A program made the translations under genes and the position numbers. Below, in pieces: positions 43,294-52,112 of a stretch of DNA of 64,000 nt. The notes under the pieces were generated by a model, which searched no databases, had not been told where the DNA came from, and saw only the letters and a list, made by a program, of their open reading frames with translations. The DNA is from Bradyrhizobium nanningense. GTDB lineage: Bacteria; Pseudomonadota; Alphaproteobacteria; Rhizobiales; Xanthobacteraceae. The stretch is taken from the NCBI RefSeq assembly GCF_004114535.1, contig NZ_LBJC01000005.1, forward strand, positions 186,001 to 250,000, given 5' to 3'. Positions within the stretch are counted from its first letter, which is position 1. Every line of letters begins with the position of its first letter.

Positions 43294-44459
43294 GCGGTGG
43301 CCGGACGTCCGAACAGCCGCGCGATGCGCGCGTTCGACCTGTTGATGGCTTCCATCAGGCCGGGGGGCGGTTCGACCACGACGCCGCCGACGATCATCCA
43401 CAGCCCGATGCCGATGGAGCCGAGAACCATCGCGTATTGCACCAGCACCGGGGCCGGCGATTTCACCGCCATCACCGAGCACGCGAAGCCGGCCATGCGC
43501 AGGCCGAACACCGCGAGCACCGAGCCGCCGATCGAGAAGTTGCGGCTCTGACGGGTGGTGCGCGGCGCGCCGAGGAAGGCAAAGGTCAGCACGGCAAAGG
43601 CGAAGGGATAGATCGGCGCGAGCAGGCTGTCATGCAGGGCCGAGCGGAACTGCCCGGGGATCTGCTTGTAGACGGGGTCGTCCTCGGACGGCGAGAACAG
43701 CTCCCAGAGATAACGTTCGCGGATGCCCAGGGTGACGTCGCGGCCCTGGTTGGAGAATTTCGACATGTCGAAGCCGTAGCGGCCGAAGGCCACCAGCGCC
43801 GGATCGCGCTTGCCCGCCTCGAAGCGCTGGAGATTGCCTGTCTCCAGCACCAGGAACGAGCCGGTGTCGTTCTTCACGACCTCGCCGTGTTCGGCGACGA
43901 TCGAGACGCGCTCGTTCGGATCGCGGCGGTCGTCGATGAAGATGCCGGCAAGAATGCCGCCGGGCTGGCGTTCGCGAATCCGGATCGTGAGGTTCTTGTC
44001 GAGCTGGGCGAAGCGGCCGGGCTGCAGGATGTTGGTGAGCACGTCCGCGGTGATCTCCGCGTCCCATTGCTTGATCCGCCGCATGCCGTCAGGGGCGAGA
44101 TAGGCCGCGATGAAGGCAACCAGCAGCGCCACCACGCAGGTGGCGTAGAAGAACGGATAGAACAGCCGGAACGGCGAGAAGCCGGCGGCATTCATCACGA
44201 TGATCTCGGAATCGGTCGCGAGCTTGTTCAGTGTGTGCGAGATCGCGATCATCAGCGCGATCGGCGAGATGATCAGGACCAGGGCGGGGATGACGAGGCT
44301 GGTGATGCCGAGGAAGGTGAGGATGGTCTGACCCTGGCTCGTCATCAGGTCGATGCCGCGCAACGCCTGCGTAATCCAGATCACGCCGGTGAGGCTGACC
44401 AGGACCAGCGCAAACGACGCCAGCGTCGTGCGGAAGATATACCTATCGATCGACCCCAT
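43290..44459 (-). CDS. lptF: LPS export permease LptF
   Basis: 389 residues, paralogous to LptG: MGSIDRYIFRTTLASFALVL at the N-terminus, membrane segments to residue 130, a periplasmic domain, and C-terminal segments with LAPIYPFAFAVLTFAFLGAP. Pairs with LptG and LptB. It is the first gene of the lptF-lptG-lptD-surA-pdxA-rsmA series, divergent from pepA, the same head-to-head layout as in E. coli. Confidence 0.95.
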   Translation of the reverse strand: MGSIDRYIFRTTLASFALVLVSLTGVIWITQALRGIDLMTSQGQTILTFLGITSLVIPALVLIISPIALMIAISHTLNKLATDSEIIVMNAAGFSPFRLFYPFFYATCVVALLVAFIAAYLAPDGMRRIKQWDAEITADVLTNILQPGRFAQLDKNLTIRIRERQPGGILAGIFIDDRRDPNERVSIVAEHGEVVKNDTGSFLVLETGNLQRFEAGKRDPALVAFGRYGFDMSKFSNQGRDVTLGIRERYLWELFSPSEDDPVYKQIPGQFRSALHDSLLAPIYPFAFAVLTFAFLGAPRTTRQSRNFSIGGSVLAVFGLRMAGFACSVMAVKSPAPVLVQYAMVLGSIGIGLWMIVGGVVVEPPPGLMEAINRSNARIARLFGRPATA

Positions 44460-44799
44460 GCGCTACCGCACGAATCCCACCAAGTCCCCAATGTCGGCCG
44501 GAATTCCGCTTGTCCAACCAATCCCCGATCAGGGGATCCCCAAGGTTGGCCAGCAGGCTCTTCCGCCAGCGTACTCTCTCACTACCATCCCTTTGATCCG
44601 TCAACAAAATGGCTGCCCCGTGGCACCCTCAATATATGGTTAATATTTCGCTGGTTGTGGCCGTGAGGCCACGGGGGTGCTTGGCATCTGCCGGGCCGCT
44701 GGCCCATAGTGCACAACGTTCAGTGAATCGTCGTTCAGCCCGGCCCGTGGCCGGGGTCGTCCCACCGGAAAGAAGCCCCACGTTTTGAAGGAGTTACCC
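44460..44799. promoter_or_regulatory. divergent lptF / pepA promoter region
   Basis: 340 bases with no gene. It should hold promoters for both divergent transcription units. An AT-rich patch, CAATATATGGTTAATATT, lies about 160 bases upstream of pepA and is the best candidate core; a GTGGCC-GT-GAGGCCAC hairpin follows in the pepA leader. No exact -35/-10 pair is asserted. Confidence 0.4.
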
Positions 44800-46299
44800 A
44801 TGTCCGATGCCATCAAGGTCGGCTTCGTCCCCCTGTCTGCCGCCGCCCGTGGTATCTTGGTCGTGTTCTGTGACGACAGCCTGAAAGTCGGTCCCGCAAC
44901 GGCCAAGGCGCTGGGCGGCGCCATCGACCTCGTGAAGCGCGCGGCCGCCGCTGCCGCCTTCAAAGGTAAGAGCGGGGCCGCGCTGGACATCCTGGCGCCG
45001 GAAGGGGTGAAGGCCACCCGCCTGCTCGTGATCGGCGCCGGCAAGGCAACCGGCCTGAAGGCGAACGATTTCCTCAAATTCGGCGGTGTGGCGGCGAGCA
45101 AGCTTCCCGCCGGGACTGCCGCCATGACCATCATGGCGGAGCTGCCCGATGGCGCGATGGGAAGCGAGCAGGCGGTTGCGATCGCCTCCGGCCTGCGCCT
45201 GCGCGCCTACAAGTTCGACCGTTACAAGACGAAGAAGAAGGACGGCGAGGAGGGCGGCTCGCGGGCCGACATCTCGCTTGCGGTCGGCGATGCCGCTGCC
45301 GCGAAGAAGGCGTTTGTCGCGGCCGACCATGTCGTCGACGGCGTGATCATCGCGCGCGACCTCGTCAACGAGCCGCCGAACGTGCTCTTCCCGGAGGAGT
45401 TCGCGCGCCGAGCCAGTCAGCTCCGCAAGCTCGGCGTCAAGGTCGAGGTGCTCGACGTCAAGGCGATGCAGAAGCTCGGCATGGGCGCGCTGCTCGGTGT
45501 CGGTCAGGGCTCGGCGCGGCCGAGCCGCATGGTGGTCATGCGCTGGGACGGCGGCAAGAAGGGCGAGGCGCCGGTCGGCTTCATCGGCAAGGGCGTCTGC
45601 TTCGACACCGGCGGCATCTCGATCAAGCCGGCCGGCAGCATGGAGGACATGAAGGGCGACATGGGCGGCGCGGCCTGCGTCGTCGGCCTGATGCACGCGC
45701 TGGCGGCGCGGAAAGCCAAGGCCAATGTGGTCGGCGCCATCGGCCTCGTCGAGAACATGCCCGACGGCAATGCGCAGCGGCCGGGCGACATCGTCACCTC
45801 GATGTCGGGCCAGACCATCGAGATCATCAACACCGACGCGGAAGGCCGCCTCGTGCTGGCCGACGTGCTCTGGTATGTCGCCAAGAAGGTGAAGCCGAAA
45901 TTCATGGTGGATCTGGCGACGCTGACCGGCGCGATCGTGGTCGCGCTCGGTACCGAGCATGCCGGCATGTTCTCCAACAATGACGAGCTGGCCGAACGCC
46001 TGCTGACGGCCGGCATCGAGTGCGGGGAAAAGGTCTGGCGCATGCCGCTCGGTCCCGAATACGACAAGCTGATCGATTCCCAGTTCGCCGACATGAAGAA
46101 CACCGGCGGCCGTCATGGCGGCTCGATCACCGCCGCGCAGTTCCTGCAGCGCTTCATCGACGGGGTGCCCTGGGCCCATCTCGACATCGCCGGCACCGCC
46201 ATGGGCGCGCCGAAGACCGACGTCAACCAGAGCTGGGGCAGCGGCTATGGTGTCCGTCTGCTCGACCGTCTGGTCGCCGATCATTACGAGCGCAAATGA
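44800..46299 (+). CDS. pepA: leucyl aminopeptidase (M17)
   Basis: 499 residues of the M17 di-zinc aminopeptidase family, which removes N-terminal residues from peptides and, as PepA, can also bind DNA in some bacteria. The signature [13 protein letters not shown] is at about 344-356; [20 protein letters not shown] and [14 protein letters not shown] carry metal and substrate residues. AAGGAG precedes the chosen ATG ([12 protein letters not shown]). holC follows 6 bases later. Confidence 0.97.
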   Translation: MSDAIKVGFVPLSAAARGILVVFCDDSLKVGPATAKALGGAIDLVKRAAAAAAFKGKSGAALDILAPEGVKATRLLVIGAGKATGLKANDFLKFGGVAASKLPAGTAAMTIMAELPDGAMGSEQAVAIASGLRLRAYKFDRYKTKKKDGEEGGSRADISLAVGDAAAAKKAFVAADHVVDGVIIARDLVNEPPNVLFPEEFARRASQLRKLGVKVEVLDVKAMQKLGMGALLGVGQGSARPSRMVVMRWDGGKKGEAPVGFIGKGVCFDTGGISIKPAGSMEDMKGDMGGAACVVGLMHALAARKAKANVVGAIGLVENMPDGNAQRPGDIVTSMSGQTIEIINTDAEGRLVLADVLWYVAKKVKPKFMVDLATLTGAIVVALGTEHAGMFSNNDELAERLLTAGIECGEKVWRMPLGPEYDKLIDSQFADMKNTGGRHGGSITAAQFLQRFIDGVPWAHLDIAGTAMGAPKTDVNQSWGSGYGVRLLDRLVADHYERK

Positions 46300-46305
46300 C
46301 CCGAA

Positions 46306-46758
46306 ATGACTGAAGTCCTGTTCTATCATCTGCAAAACATGACGGTGGAGAACGTGTTGCCGCCGCTTCTCGAGAAATCGCTCGAGCGCGGCTGGCGCGT
46401 CGTGGTGCAGTCAACCTCGGAAGAGCGCGCCGATGCGCTCGACGCGCATTTGTGGACCTATCGCGACGATTCCTTCCTGCCGCACGCGACATGGCACGTG
46501 AACGACGCCGCCGATCAGCCGATCGTACTGGCGATCGAGGAGGGCAATCCCAACGGCGCCCATGTCCGCTTCCTGGTCGACAATGCCGCCCTCCCAGAGG
46601 ACGCGCAGGGCTATGCGCGCATGGTGCTGCTGTTCAACGGCGACGATCCGGATGCGCTCGCGCTCGCCCGCAGCGCCTGGACCGATTGCAAGGCGCGGGG
46701 ATTTGATGTCACCTATTGGCAGGCCGACGAGCGGGGCCGGTGGCAGCGTCGGAACTAG
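46306..46758 (+). CDS. holC: DNA polymerase III subunit chi
   Basis: 150 residues of the HolC family: MTEVLFYHLQ, LLEKSLERGWRVVVQSTSEE, LDAHLWTYRDDSFLPHATW and LFNGDDPDALALAR. Chi connects the clamp-loader via psi to single-stranded DNA-binding protein. pepA-holC order is a widely conserved pair. No holD-like gene is nearby. Confidence 0.95.
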   Translation: MTEVLFYHLQNMTVENVLPPLLEKSLERGWRVVVQSTSEERADALDAHLWTYRDDSFLPHATWHVNDAADQPIVLAIEEGNPNGAHVRFLVDNAALPEDAQGYARMVLLFNGDDPDALALARSAWTDCKARGFDVTYWQADERGRWQRRN

Positions 46759-46884
46759 CGTCCTTCGCAATTAATGATAATTTGCACTTTTCGGGCGATG
46801 CTGGCTTTGGTCACCTTCGTGCCGCAAAGTGATGTTGGGACAATCGCTTAGGGCTGGTCCTTCACGCGGGGAATTTGGTTTATC

Positions 46885-47415
46885 GTGCGACATCAAAAGC
46901 TTCCCAGGTCGCTCATCGTTGCGTTGGCTGCAATAGCACCGCTGGTCGCGGGCTGTTCGAGCGGGGCCGATCTGTTGTCGAAGGACGCGGAATGGTTCCA
47001 GAAGCCGGGCCGTCTCTTCATCAAGAACATCTCGATCGAGTCGCCGCCGCTGACCCCCGACAAGCCGGTGGGAGCTGAGGATCTCGTCAGCGCCGATGGC
47101 GCCTGTCCCGGCATGGCGCCGCCGCCCGGTCCGGCCGATGCCAACGCCTCGACGACGGCGCCGGCCCCGGTGGGCGGCACGGTCGCGCTCGGCCATACCG
47201 AATGCGATGTGGTGCGCGGCATCGGCGCGCCGTCGAATGTCAATCTCTCCAACGATGCCGCCGGCCGCCGCGTCGCTGTCGTGACCTGGACGACCGGCCC
47301 GCGCGCGGGCATCTATACGTTCACGTCGGGCCGCCTGTCTTCGATCGAAGGCAATCCGGAGCCGCAACCGGTGCCGAAGGCGGTGAAGCCGAAGCCGAAG
47401 AAGAAGCAGGCGTAA
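46885..47415 (+). CDS. SmpA/OmlA-like outer-membrane lipoprotein
   Basis: 176 residues from a GTG start. A lipoprotein signal (SLIVALAAIAPLVAGC, lipobox Cys at 24, Ser at +2) indicates outer-membrane lipidation. The C-terminal half (GHTECDVVRGIGAPSNVNLS, then VTWTTGPRAGIYTFTSGRLS) resembles the short SmpA/OmlA-type fold found in outer-membrane assembly proteins such as BamE, with a Pro-rich linker before it and a Lys/Pro tail. The assignment is by pattern; a role in envelope assembly is inference. Confidence 0.75.
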   Translation: MRHQKLPRSLIVALAAIAPLVAGCSSGADLLSKDAEWFQKPGRLFIKNISIESPPLTPDKPVGAEDLVSADGACPGMAPPPGPADANASTTAPAPVGGTVALGHTECDVVRGIGAPSNVNLSNDAAGRRVAVVTWTTGPRAGIYTFTSGRLSSIEGNPEPQPVPKAVKPKPKKKQA

Positions 47416-47442
47416 GGCATACCCGCCGCTATCGGCGTAGAC

Positions 47443-47570
47443 GTGCCCCGGACGCTGCGCCGCGCGTGAGCGATGCGCAGTCGAGCTGGGTCCCAGGAGG
47501 CGCGTGCACGCTGAAGCGTGGGTCCCGGCTCAGCGTCGCGTCATTTCATGCCGCGCGGCGTCCGGGACAC
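47443..47570. repeat. dispersed repeat with GTGYCCCGGAC arms (copy 2)
   Basis: Arms GTGCCCCGGAC and GTCCGGGACAC enclose CGCGTGAGCGATGCGCAG and two GGGTCCC motifs. The arms match those of the element next to alr. It fills the convergent gap between the lipoprotein and ABC-F genes. Confidence 0.7.
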
Positions 47571-47582
47571 GAGCGAGATCAT

Positions 47583-49445
47583 TTACCCCGCCGCCTCGTC
47601 AAACTGCGTGCTCGCCTCGAGCCACTGCTCCTCCGCCCGCGCCAGCGCATCGGCCGCATTGGCGCGTGCCTTCGACAGCTGTGCGGCCTGCTTGGGATCG
47701 CGCGTAAAGATGTCGGGCAAGGCCAGCGCCGTGTCGATCTTGGTGATGATCTCGCTGACGCGGGCGATCTCGGCTTCGGCCTCCGCGATGCGCTTCTTCA
47801 GCGAGCCGCGATTGTCCGACCTTGCGCGCTGCGGCTTTTCAGCTGGCGCACTGCGCTCGCGCGGGGGGCCTTCCGCGTTGCGCGTGGATAGGACCAGGCG
47901 GCGATATTCGTCGAGATCGCCGTCGTAATTGGTCACGGTGCGGTCGGCGACGATCCAGAGCCGATCGGCGCAGGCCTCGATCAGATAGCGGTCGTGCGAG
48001 ACCATGATCACCGCGCCGGGGAATTCGTTGATGGCTTCGGCCAAAGCGCCGCGGCTGTCGATGTCGAGATGGTTGGTCGGCTCGTCCAGGATGATCATGT
48101 TGGGGCCGAAGAAGGTTGCAAGGCCCAACAGCAGCCGTGCCTTCTCGCCGCCGGACAATTTGCCGGCCTTGGTGTCGGCCGCCTTGCCGGAGAAGCCGAT
48201 CGCGCCGGCGCGGGCGCGCACTTTCGCTTCCGGCGCGTCGCCCATCAGTTTGCGGACGTGGTCGTAGGCGGAGGCGTCCTCGTTGAGCTCGTCGAGCTGA
48301 TGCTGCGCGAAATAGGCGATCGACAGCTTGTCGGCGCGCGTCACCTTGCCGGAGAACGGCGCGAGTCGTCCGGCGAGCAGCTTGACGAGTGTCGACTTGC
48401 CGTTGCCGTTCGCACCCAGCAGCGCAATGCGGTCGTCATTGTCGATGCGTAAGGTGACGCGATTGAGCACGGGCGCCGCGGGATCGTAGCCGACCGAGGC
48501 GTTGTCGACCGCGATGATCGGCGGCGACAGGATTTTTTCCGGGGCAGGAAAGCTGATCTCGCGCACGTCCTCGGTGACCAGCGCCGTGATTGGCTTCAGC
48601 CGCTCCAGCATCTTGACGCGAGACTGTGCCTGGCGGGCCTTGGAGGCCTTGGCCTTGAAGCGGTCGACGAAGGCCTGCAGGCGCGCGCGTTCGGCTTCCT
48701 GGCGCTTGACAGCCTTGGCATCGAGCAGCTCGCGCGCGGCGCGCTGCTCCTCGAACGAGGAATAGGTCCCCTTGTAGAGCGTGAGCCTGCCGCGCTCCAG
48801 ATGCAGGATCTGGTCGACCGAACTCTCCAGCAAGTCGCGGTCGTGGCTGATCACGATCACCGTGCGCGGATAATGCGCAAGGTGATCCTCCAGCCACAGC
48901 GTGCCCTCGAGGTCGAGATAGTTGGTGGGCTCGTCGAGCAGCAACAGGTCGGGCGCCGCGAACAGGGTGGCCGCGAGCGCGACGCGCATGCGCCAGCCGC
49001 CGGAGAATTCGGCGCAGGGGCGGAGTTGATCGGCGGCGGAGAAGCCGAGGCCGGAGAGAATCGCGGCGGCACGGCTCGGCGCCGAATGCGCGTCGATGTC
49101 GACGAGCCGGGTCTGGATCTCCGCGATCCGGTGCGGATCGGTTGCGCTCTCGGCTTCAGTGAGCAGCGCGTCGCGTTCGAGATCGGCCTTGAGCACGACG
49201 GAGATCAGGCTTTCGGGTCCGTTCGGGGCTTCCTGGGCCAGGCTGCCGATGCGCCAGCGCGGCGGCAGGGTCACCGAGCCGTGCTCGGCGGCGAGTTCCC
49301 CGCGGATCACCTTGAACAGCGTCGACTTGCCGGTGCCGTTGCGTCCGACCAGACCGACGCGCGATCCGGGCGTGATCTGCACGGAACTCTGGTCAATCAA
49401 AAGGCGTCCGGCAAGGCGGATGGAGAGGTCGGTAATGGACAGCAT
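47583..49445 (-). CDS. ABC-F family ATPase (Uup/YheS type)
   Basis: 620 residues with two nucleotide-binding domains and no membrane segments. Walker A motifs are GRNGTGKST at about 33 and GANGNGKST near 346; ABC signatures EFSGGWRMR and KLSGGEKARL, and Walker B LLLDEPTNYLDLEG and IILDEPTNHLDID, confirm both sites. The linker between domains is charged, and a coiled-coil C-terminal region (AEAEAEIARVSEIITKIDTA) resembles the Uup/YheS tail. ABC-F proteins act on the ribosome E-site. A small NepR-like gene lies just upstream. Confidence 0.95.
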   Translation of the reverse strand: MLSITDLSIRLAGRLLIDQSSVQITPGSRVGLVGRNGTGKSTLFKVIRGELAAEHGSVTLPPRWRIGSLAQEAPNGPESLISVVLKADLERDALLTEAESATDPHRIAEIQTRLVDIDAHSAPSRAAAILSGLGFSAADQLRPCAEFSGGWRMRVALAATLFAAPDLLLLDEPTNYLDLEGTLWLEDHLAHYPRTVIVISHDRDLLESSVDQILHLERGRLTLYKGTYSSFEEQRAARELLDAKAVKRQEAERARLQAFVDRFKAKASKARQAQSRVKMLERLKPITALVTEDVREISFPAPEKILSPPIIAVDNASVGYDPAAPVLNRVTLRIDNDDRIALLGANGNGKSTLVKLLAGRLAPFSGKVTRADKLSIAYFAQHQLDELNEDASAYDHVRKLMGDAPEAKVRARAGAIGFSGKAADTKAGKLSGGEKARLLLGLATFFGPNMIILDEPTNHLDIDSRGALAEAINEFPGAVIMVSHDRYLIEACADRLWIVADRTVTNYDGDLDEYRRLVLSTRNAEGPPRERSAPAEKPQRARSDNRGSLKKRIAEAEAEIARVSEIITKIDTALALPDIFTRDPKQAAQLSKARANAADALARAEEQWLEASTQFDEAAG

Positions 49446-49508
49446 GCGGCCTTGTCACCGCAGGCGGGGGCAAACGCAACTCGTTTCTGCAACTGCTTGG
49501 CCCGCGCC

Positions 49509-49682
49509 CTAGTGCGGTTCGCGGTCGCGCCGCTCCAGCTCGTTGAGCAGCTGCTCGAGATGTGTCGGGAGCCGGGTCTCGGGACGCAGGCTCTGCCGCA
49601 GCCGCTCGCCCACGGCATCGCAAATCGATCGGCTGGTGCGCCGGTCGATCTGCTCGCTGTCATTGGCAAAAGGCCCAGCCAT
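49509..49682 (-). CDS. small NepR-like protein (orphan)
   Basis: 57 residues beginning MAGPFANDSEQIDRRTSRSI. The second half, CDAVGERLRQSLRPETRLPT followed by HLEQLLNELERRD, fits the NepR anti-sigma pattern: a first helix with IGxxLR and a second helix with PxxLxxLLxxL. NepR binds ECF sigma EcfG and is released by PhyR in the alphaproteobacterial general stress response. No phyR or ecfG lies in this window, so it would be an orphan. GTG and TTG codons slightly upstream are alternative starts; no strong ribosome site is visible. Confidence 0.55.
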   Translation of the reverse strand: MAGPFANDSEQIDRRTSRSICDAVGERLRQSLRPETRLPTHLEQLLNELERRDREPH

Positions 49683-49815
49683 CACATGGTTCCGTGTTCT
49701 CAAAGTAAAGACATGGTATCAAGTCATTGACCCCCAAAATGGTTTCGCCGCTCCCTGGGGATCACTGCCATTCTCGTTGAAATTGCATGAACCGCGCCAT
49801 ATCCGTCAAAAATGA

Positions 49816-49842
49816 AGCCCCGGCGGGGGGATCGCCGGGGCT
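49816..49842 (-). terminator. terminator after the secreted His/Gly/Trp-rich gene
   Basis: AGCCCCGGCG and CGCCGGGGCT form a perfect 10-bp stem with a 7-base loop. Read on the minus strand it is followed by TCATTTTTGACG, giving a T-run shortly after the stem, so it suits the minus-strand gene that ends 64 bases before it. Confidence 0.6.
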
Positions 49843-49905
49843 CCTCTTGGAGGGTACCTGTGGGGGGCGCAGATACCCTTAGGTGTTGGAAAGGTGCTGA
49901 CGGGC

Positions 49906-50157
49906 TCAGTAGCAGCGGTTGATCAGCCGCCAGCGGGGTCCCCAGGGGGTCGGGACCAGCCGGCGCACATAGCAGCCGCCATAGCCATAAGAGACGGGGG
50001 CATAGAAGCGCGGGCCACCCCAGCCATAGCCGTGGTGCCAGCCGCCGCCGTGCCAGCCCCAGCCGCCGCCATGCCAGTGCGCGGAGGCCGAGGTCGGCGC
50101 CAGCGCGGCACCGAGCGCAACCGCGGCGACAGCGGCAAGCGAAAGTTTCCTCAACAT
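49906..50157 (-). CDS. small secreted His/Gly/Trp-rich protein
   Basis: 83 residues. A signal peptide (MLRKLSLAAVAAVALGAALA, cleavage after SASA) precedes a short mature chain with HWHGGGWGWHGGGWHHGYGW, a dense His/Gly/Trp stretch, and a C-terminal YVRRLVPTPWGPRWRLINRC. Similar glycine/tyrosine/histidine-rich secreted peptides are common in Bradyrhizobium. The His density suggests metal binding, but nothing demonstrates it. Ribosome site GAGGAGAT (GAGGAGATCACC before ATG) is strong. Confidence 0.75.
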   Translation of the reverse strand: MLRKLSLAAVAAVALGAALAPTSASAHWHGGGWGWHGGGWHHGYGWGGPRFYAPVSYGYGGCYVRRLVPTPWGPRWRLINRCY

Positions 50158-50233
50158 GGTGATCTCCTCAAAACTGCCGGCGCGGGCTGATCCGCGTCGA
50201 TGGAAGGGCCGCCGAAACGGTCCGCCTGATGAT

Positions 50234-50287
50234 CAGGCTTTGGTTTCGATGGAAGGAGCTTAAGCCGCGAGGCCGAACCAAAGCCTG
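50234..50287. promoter_or_regulatory. 12-base inverted repeat in ndk upstream region
   Basis: CAGGCTTTGGTT and AACCAAAGCCTG are perfectly complementary with 30 bases between. The element lies in the 310-base divergent gap between the secreted peptide and ndk genes. It could be a hairpin in the leader of the minus-strand gene, or a protein site. Nothing else in the gap is assigned. Confidence 0.45.
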
Positions 50288-50467
50288 AATGACGCCTTCA
50301 GATTGGGTTCATCTGGGTGAAATTGTCGTAACCATGGTGACATCGTCGGGCCCGGTCCTGCGGCGAAGCGCCTGTGGCGTCATCCCGGCGTCGCTTGCCG
50401 TCCGGCAAAGGCGCCGATATAAGCCCCGCAACTCCCAACCACCGCTTTTCTTCCCAAGGACAAGATC

Positions 50468-50890
50468 ATGGCCATCGAACGCACTTTCTCGATCATCAAG
50501 CCCGACGCGACCGCGCGTAACCTGACCGGCGCCGTCAACGCCGTGATCGAAAAGGCGGGCCTGCGCATCGTCGCGCAGAAGCGCATCCGCATGACCAAGG
50601 AGCAGGCCGAGACCTTCTATGCCGTCCACAAGGCGCGGCCGTTCTTCGGCGAGCTCGTCGAGTTCATGACCTCGGGTCCGGTCGTTGTCCAGGTGCTGGA
50701 AGCCGAGAACGCCGTCGCCCAATATCGTGACGTGATGGGCGCGACCGATCCGTCCAAGGCCGCCGACGGCACCATCCGCAAGCTCTACGCGAAGTCGATC
50801 GGCGAGAATTCCGCCCACGGCTCGGATGCCCCGGAGACCGCCGCGATCGAGATCGCGCAATTCTTCTCGGGCAACGAGATCGTCGGCTGA
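50468..50890 (+). CDS. ndk: nucleoside-diphosphate kinase
   Basis: 140 residues, standard length. The phosphorylated His lies in [37 protein letters not shown] and MGATDP are typical. It balances nucleoside triphosphate pools. AAGGACAAGATC precedes the ATG. The TerC-family gene begins 43 bases downstream on the same strand. Confidence 0.98.
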   Translation: MAIERTFSIIKPDATARNLTGAVNAVIEKAGLRIVAQKRIRMTKEQAETFYAVHKARPFFGELVEFMTSGPVVVQVLEAENAVAQYRDVMGATDPSKAADGTIRKLYAKSIGENSAHGSDAPETAAIEIAQFFSGNEIVG

Positions 50891-50933
50891 TAATCAGCCG
50901 TTAAGTTAAGACGACGGGGCGAAAGGACGTATT

Positions 50934-51794
50934 GTGAACTGGCTCGGGCAGATCTTCGATCCCGCCACGATCGGGGCATTCTTCACCCAGTTTCGCAACG
51001 AGATGGCCGAACCGACCTTCTGGATCGCAGTCGGCAAGATCATCTGGATCAACATCCTTTTGTCCGGCGACAACGCGCTGGTGATCGCGCTCGCTTGCCG
51101 CGGCCTCAAGCCGCGGCATCGGCTGTGGGGCATGATTTTCGGCGCCGGCGCCGCAGTGGTGCTACGGATCATCTTCACCGGCATCGTCGCCAGCCTGATG
51201 GCACTGCCGTATCTCAAGCTGGTCGGCGGTCTTGCGCTGATCGTGATCGCGGCCAAGCTCCTGGTGCCGGAAAACGAGGACGAGGACGACGTCGAGTCCG
51301 CCTCGCATCTGTGGCAGGCCGTGCAGATCGTCGTGGTCGCCGACATCGTCATGAGTCTCGACAACGTCATTGCGGTGGCCGCCGCGGCCAATGGCAGCGT
51401 GCCGCTCTTGATCCTCGGCCTTGCCATCAGCGTGCCGCTGATCGTCGCCGGCGCGGCGCTGATCATGGCGCTGCTCGAAAAGCTGCCGGTGCTGGTCTGG
51501 GCCGGTGCGGCGCTGCTCGGCTGGATCGCGGGCGAGGTGATCGCGACCGATCCCGGCGTCGCGCCTAAGCTGCACACGCTGTTCAACGGTCCCCTCGGTA
51601 CCTCGCTCGACACCATGCTCGGTGCCCTGCACATCCCGCCGCAATTCGGCCATGGCGGCGCCGGCGCCGAATATTTCTGCGCCGCGCTCGGCGTCGTCGT
51701 CGTGCTGGTGGCCGGCACCATCTGGCGCCGGCGCAGCCTGACCGCCGCTGCACTGGAATCGTCCGAGCGGCACGCCCGGGCGTCGGCAGAGTAG
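50934..51794 (+). CDS. TerC/YjbE family membrane protein
   Basis: 286 residues from a GTG start behind AAAGGA. Seven or so membrane segments with the TerC family signature: INILLSGDNALVIALACRGL near residue 40 and VVADIVMSLDNVIAVAAAAN, whose acidic residues sit in membrane segments and resemble metal-binding sites. TerC/YjbE proteins are linked to tellurite resistance and Mn/Ca export, coupled to secretion in other bacteria. Substrate here is unknown. It converges with the DUF3240/RND genes, stops 6 bases apart. Confidence 0.88.
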   Translation: MNWLGQIFDPATIGAFFTQFRNEMAEPTFWIAVGKIIWINILLSGDNALVIALACRGLKPRHRLWGMIFGAGAAVVLRIIFTGIVASLMALPYLKLVGGLALIVIAAKLLVPENEDEDDVESASHLWQAVQIVVVADIVMSLDNVIAVAAAANGSVPLLILGLAISVPLIVAGAALIMALLEKLPVLVWAGAALLGWIAGEVIATDPGVAPKLHTLFNGPLGTSLDTMLGALHIPPQFGHGGAGAEYFCAALGVVVVLVAGTIWRRRSLTAAALESSERHARASAE

Positions 51795-51800
51795 GCCGGC

Positions 51801-52112
51801 TCAGTCGATCGCGCCGCGTTCCGTCACGGGTATCGTCCAGTAGACGAGCTTGGTTCCAGCGAACGAAACCCGCAGACGGTCGAGCAGCCGGCTGGCATCG
51901 GTCCCTGATAGCACCACTTGAACGATGGTCTGATCGGCATGGCCCTTCACGCGTTCGGCGGCCGTCAGCAATCGGACTTCGGTGCCGTGACCTGAGCCCT
52001 GTGCGGCCGTGAATCCTGAAACCAGGTCGCTCTGCTCAGTGAGATAGTCGAACACCTCGTCGCGGAGCCGATGCGGCACGATCAGCGTGAGACAGACGGG
52101 CTGGTCGATCAT
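51801..52112 (-). CDS. DUF3240 family protein of RND efflux operon
   Basis: 103 residues, soluble, beginning MIDQPVCLTLIVPHRLRDEV; the CLTLIVPxxLxxEVFDYL pattern and the C-terminal VVLSGTDASRLLDRL match the ferredoxin-like DUF3240 family found with CusA/CzcA-type pumps. A PII-like regulatory role is sometimes assumed but not established. Its ATG overlaps the pump gene's stop (ATGA), so it is made with the pump. Confidence 0.8.
   Translation of the reverse strand: MIDQPVCLTLIVPHRLRDEVFDYLTEQSDLVSGFTAAQGSGHGTEVRLLTAAERVKGHADQTIVQVVLSGTDASRLLDRLRVSFAGTKLVYWTIPVTERGAID

Noticed and set aside
50885..50899. GGCTGA-TAA-TCAGCC hairpin at the ndk stop as a terminator
   Set aside because: Only a six-base stem with three-base loop and no T-run; the TerC gene follows closely and is probably co-transcribed.
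50891..50933. A manganese (yybP-ykoY) riboswitch ahead of the TerC-family gene
   Set aside because: The gap after ndk is only 43 bases, too short for the conserved riboswitch fold.
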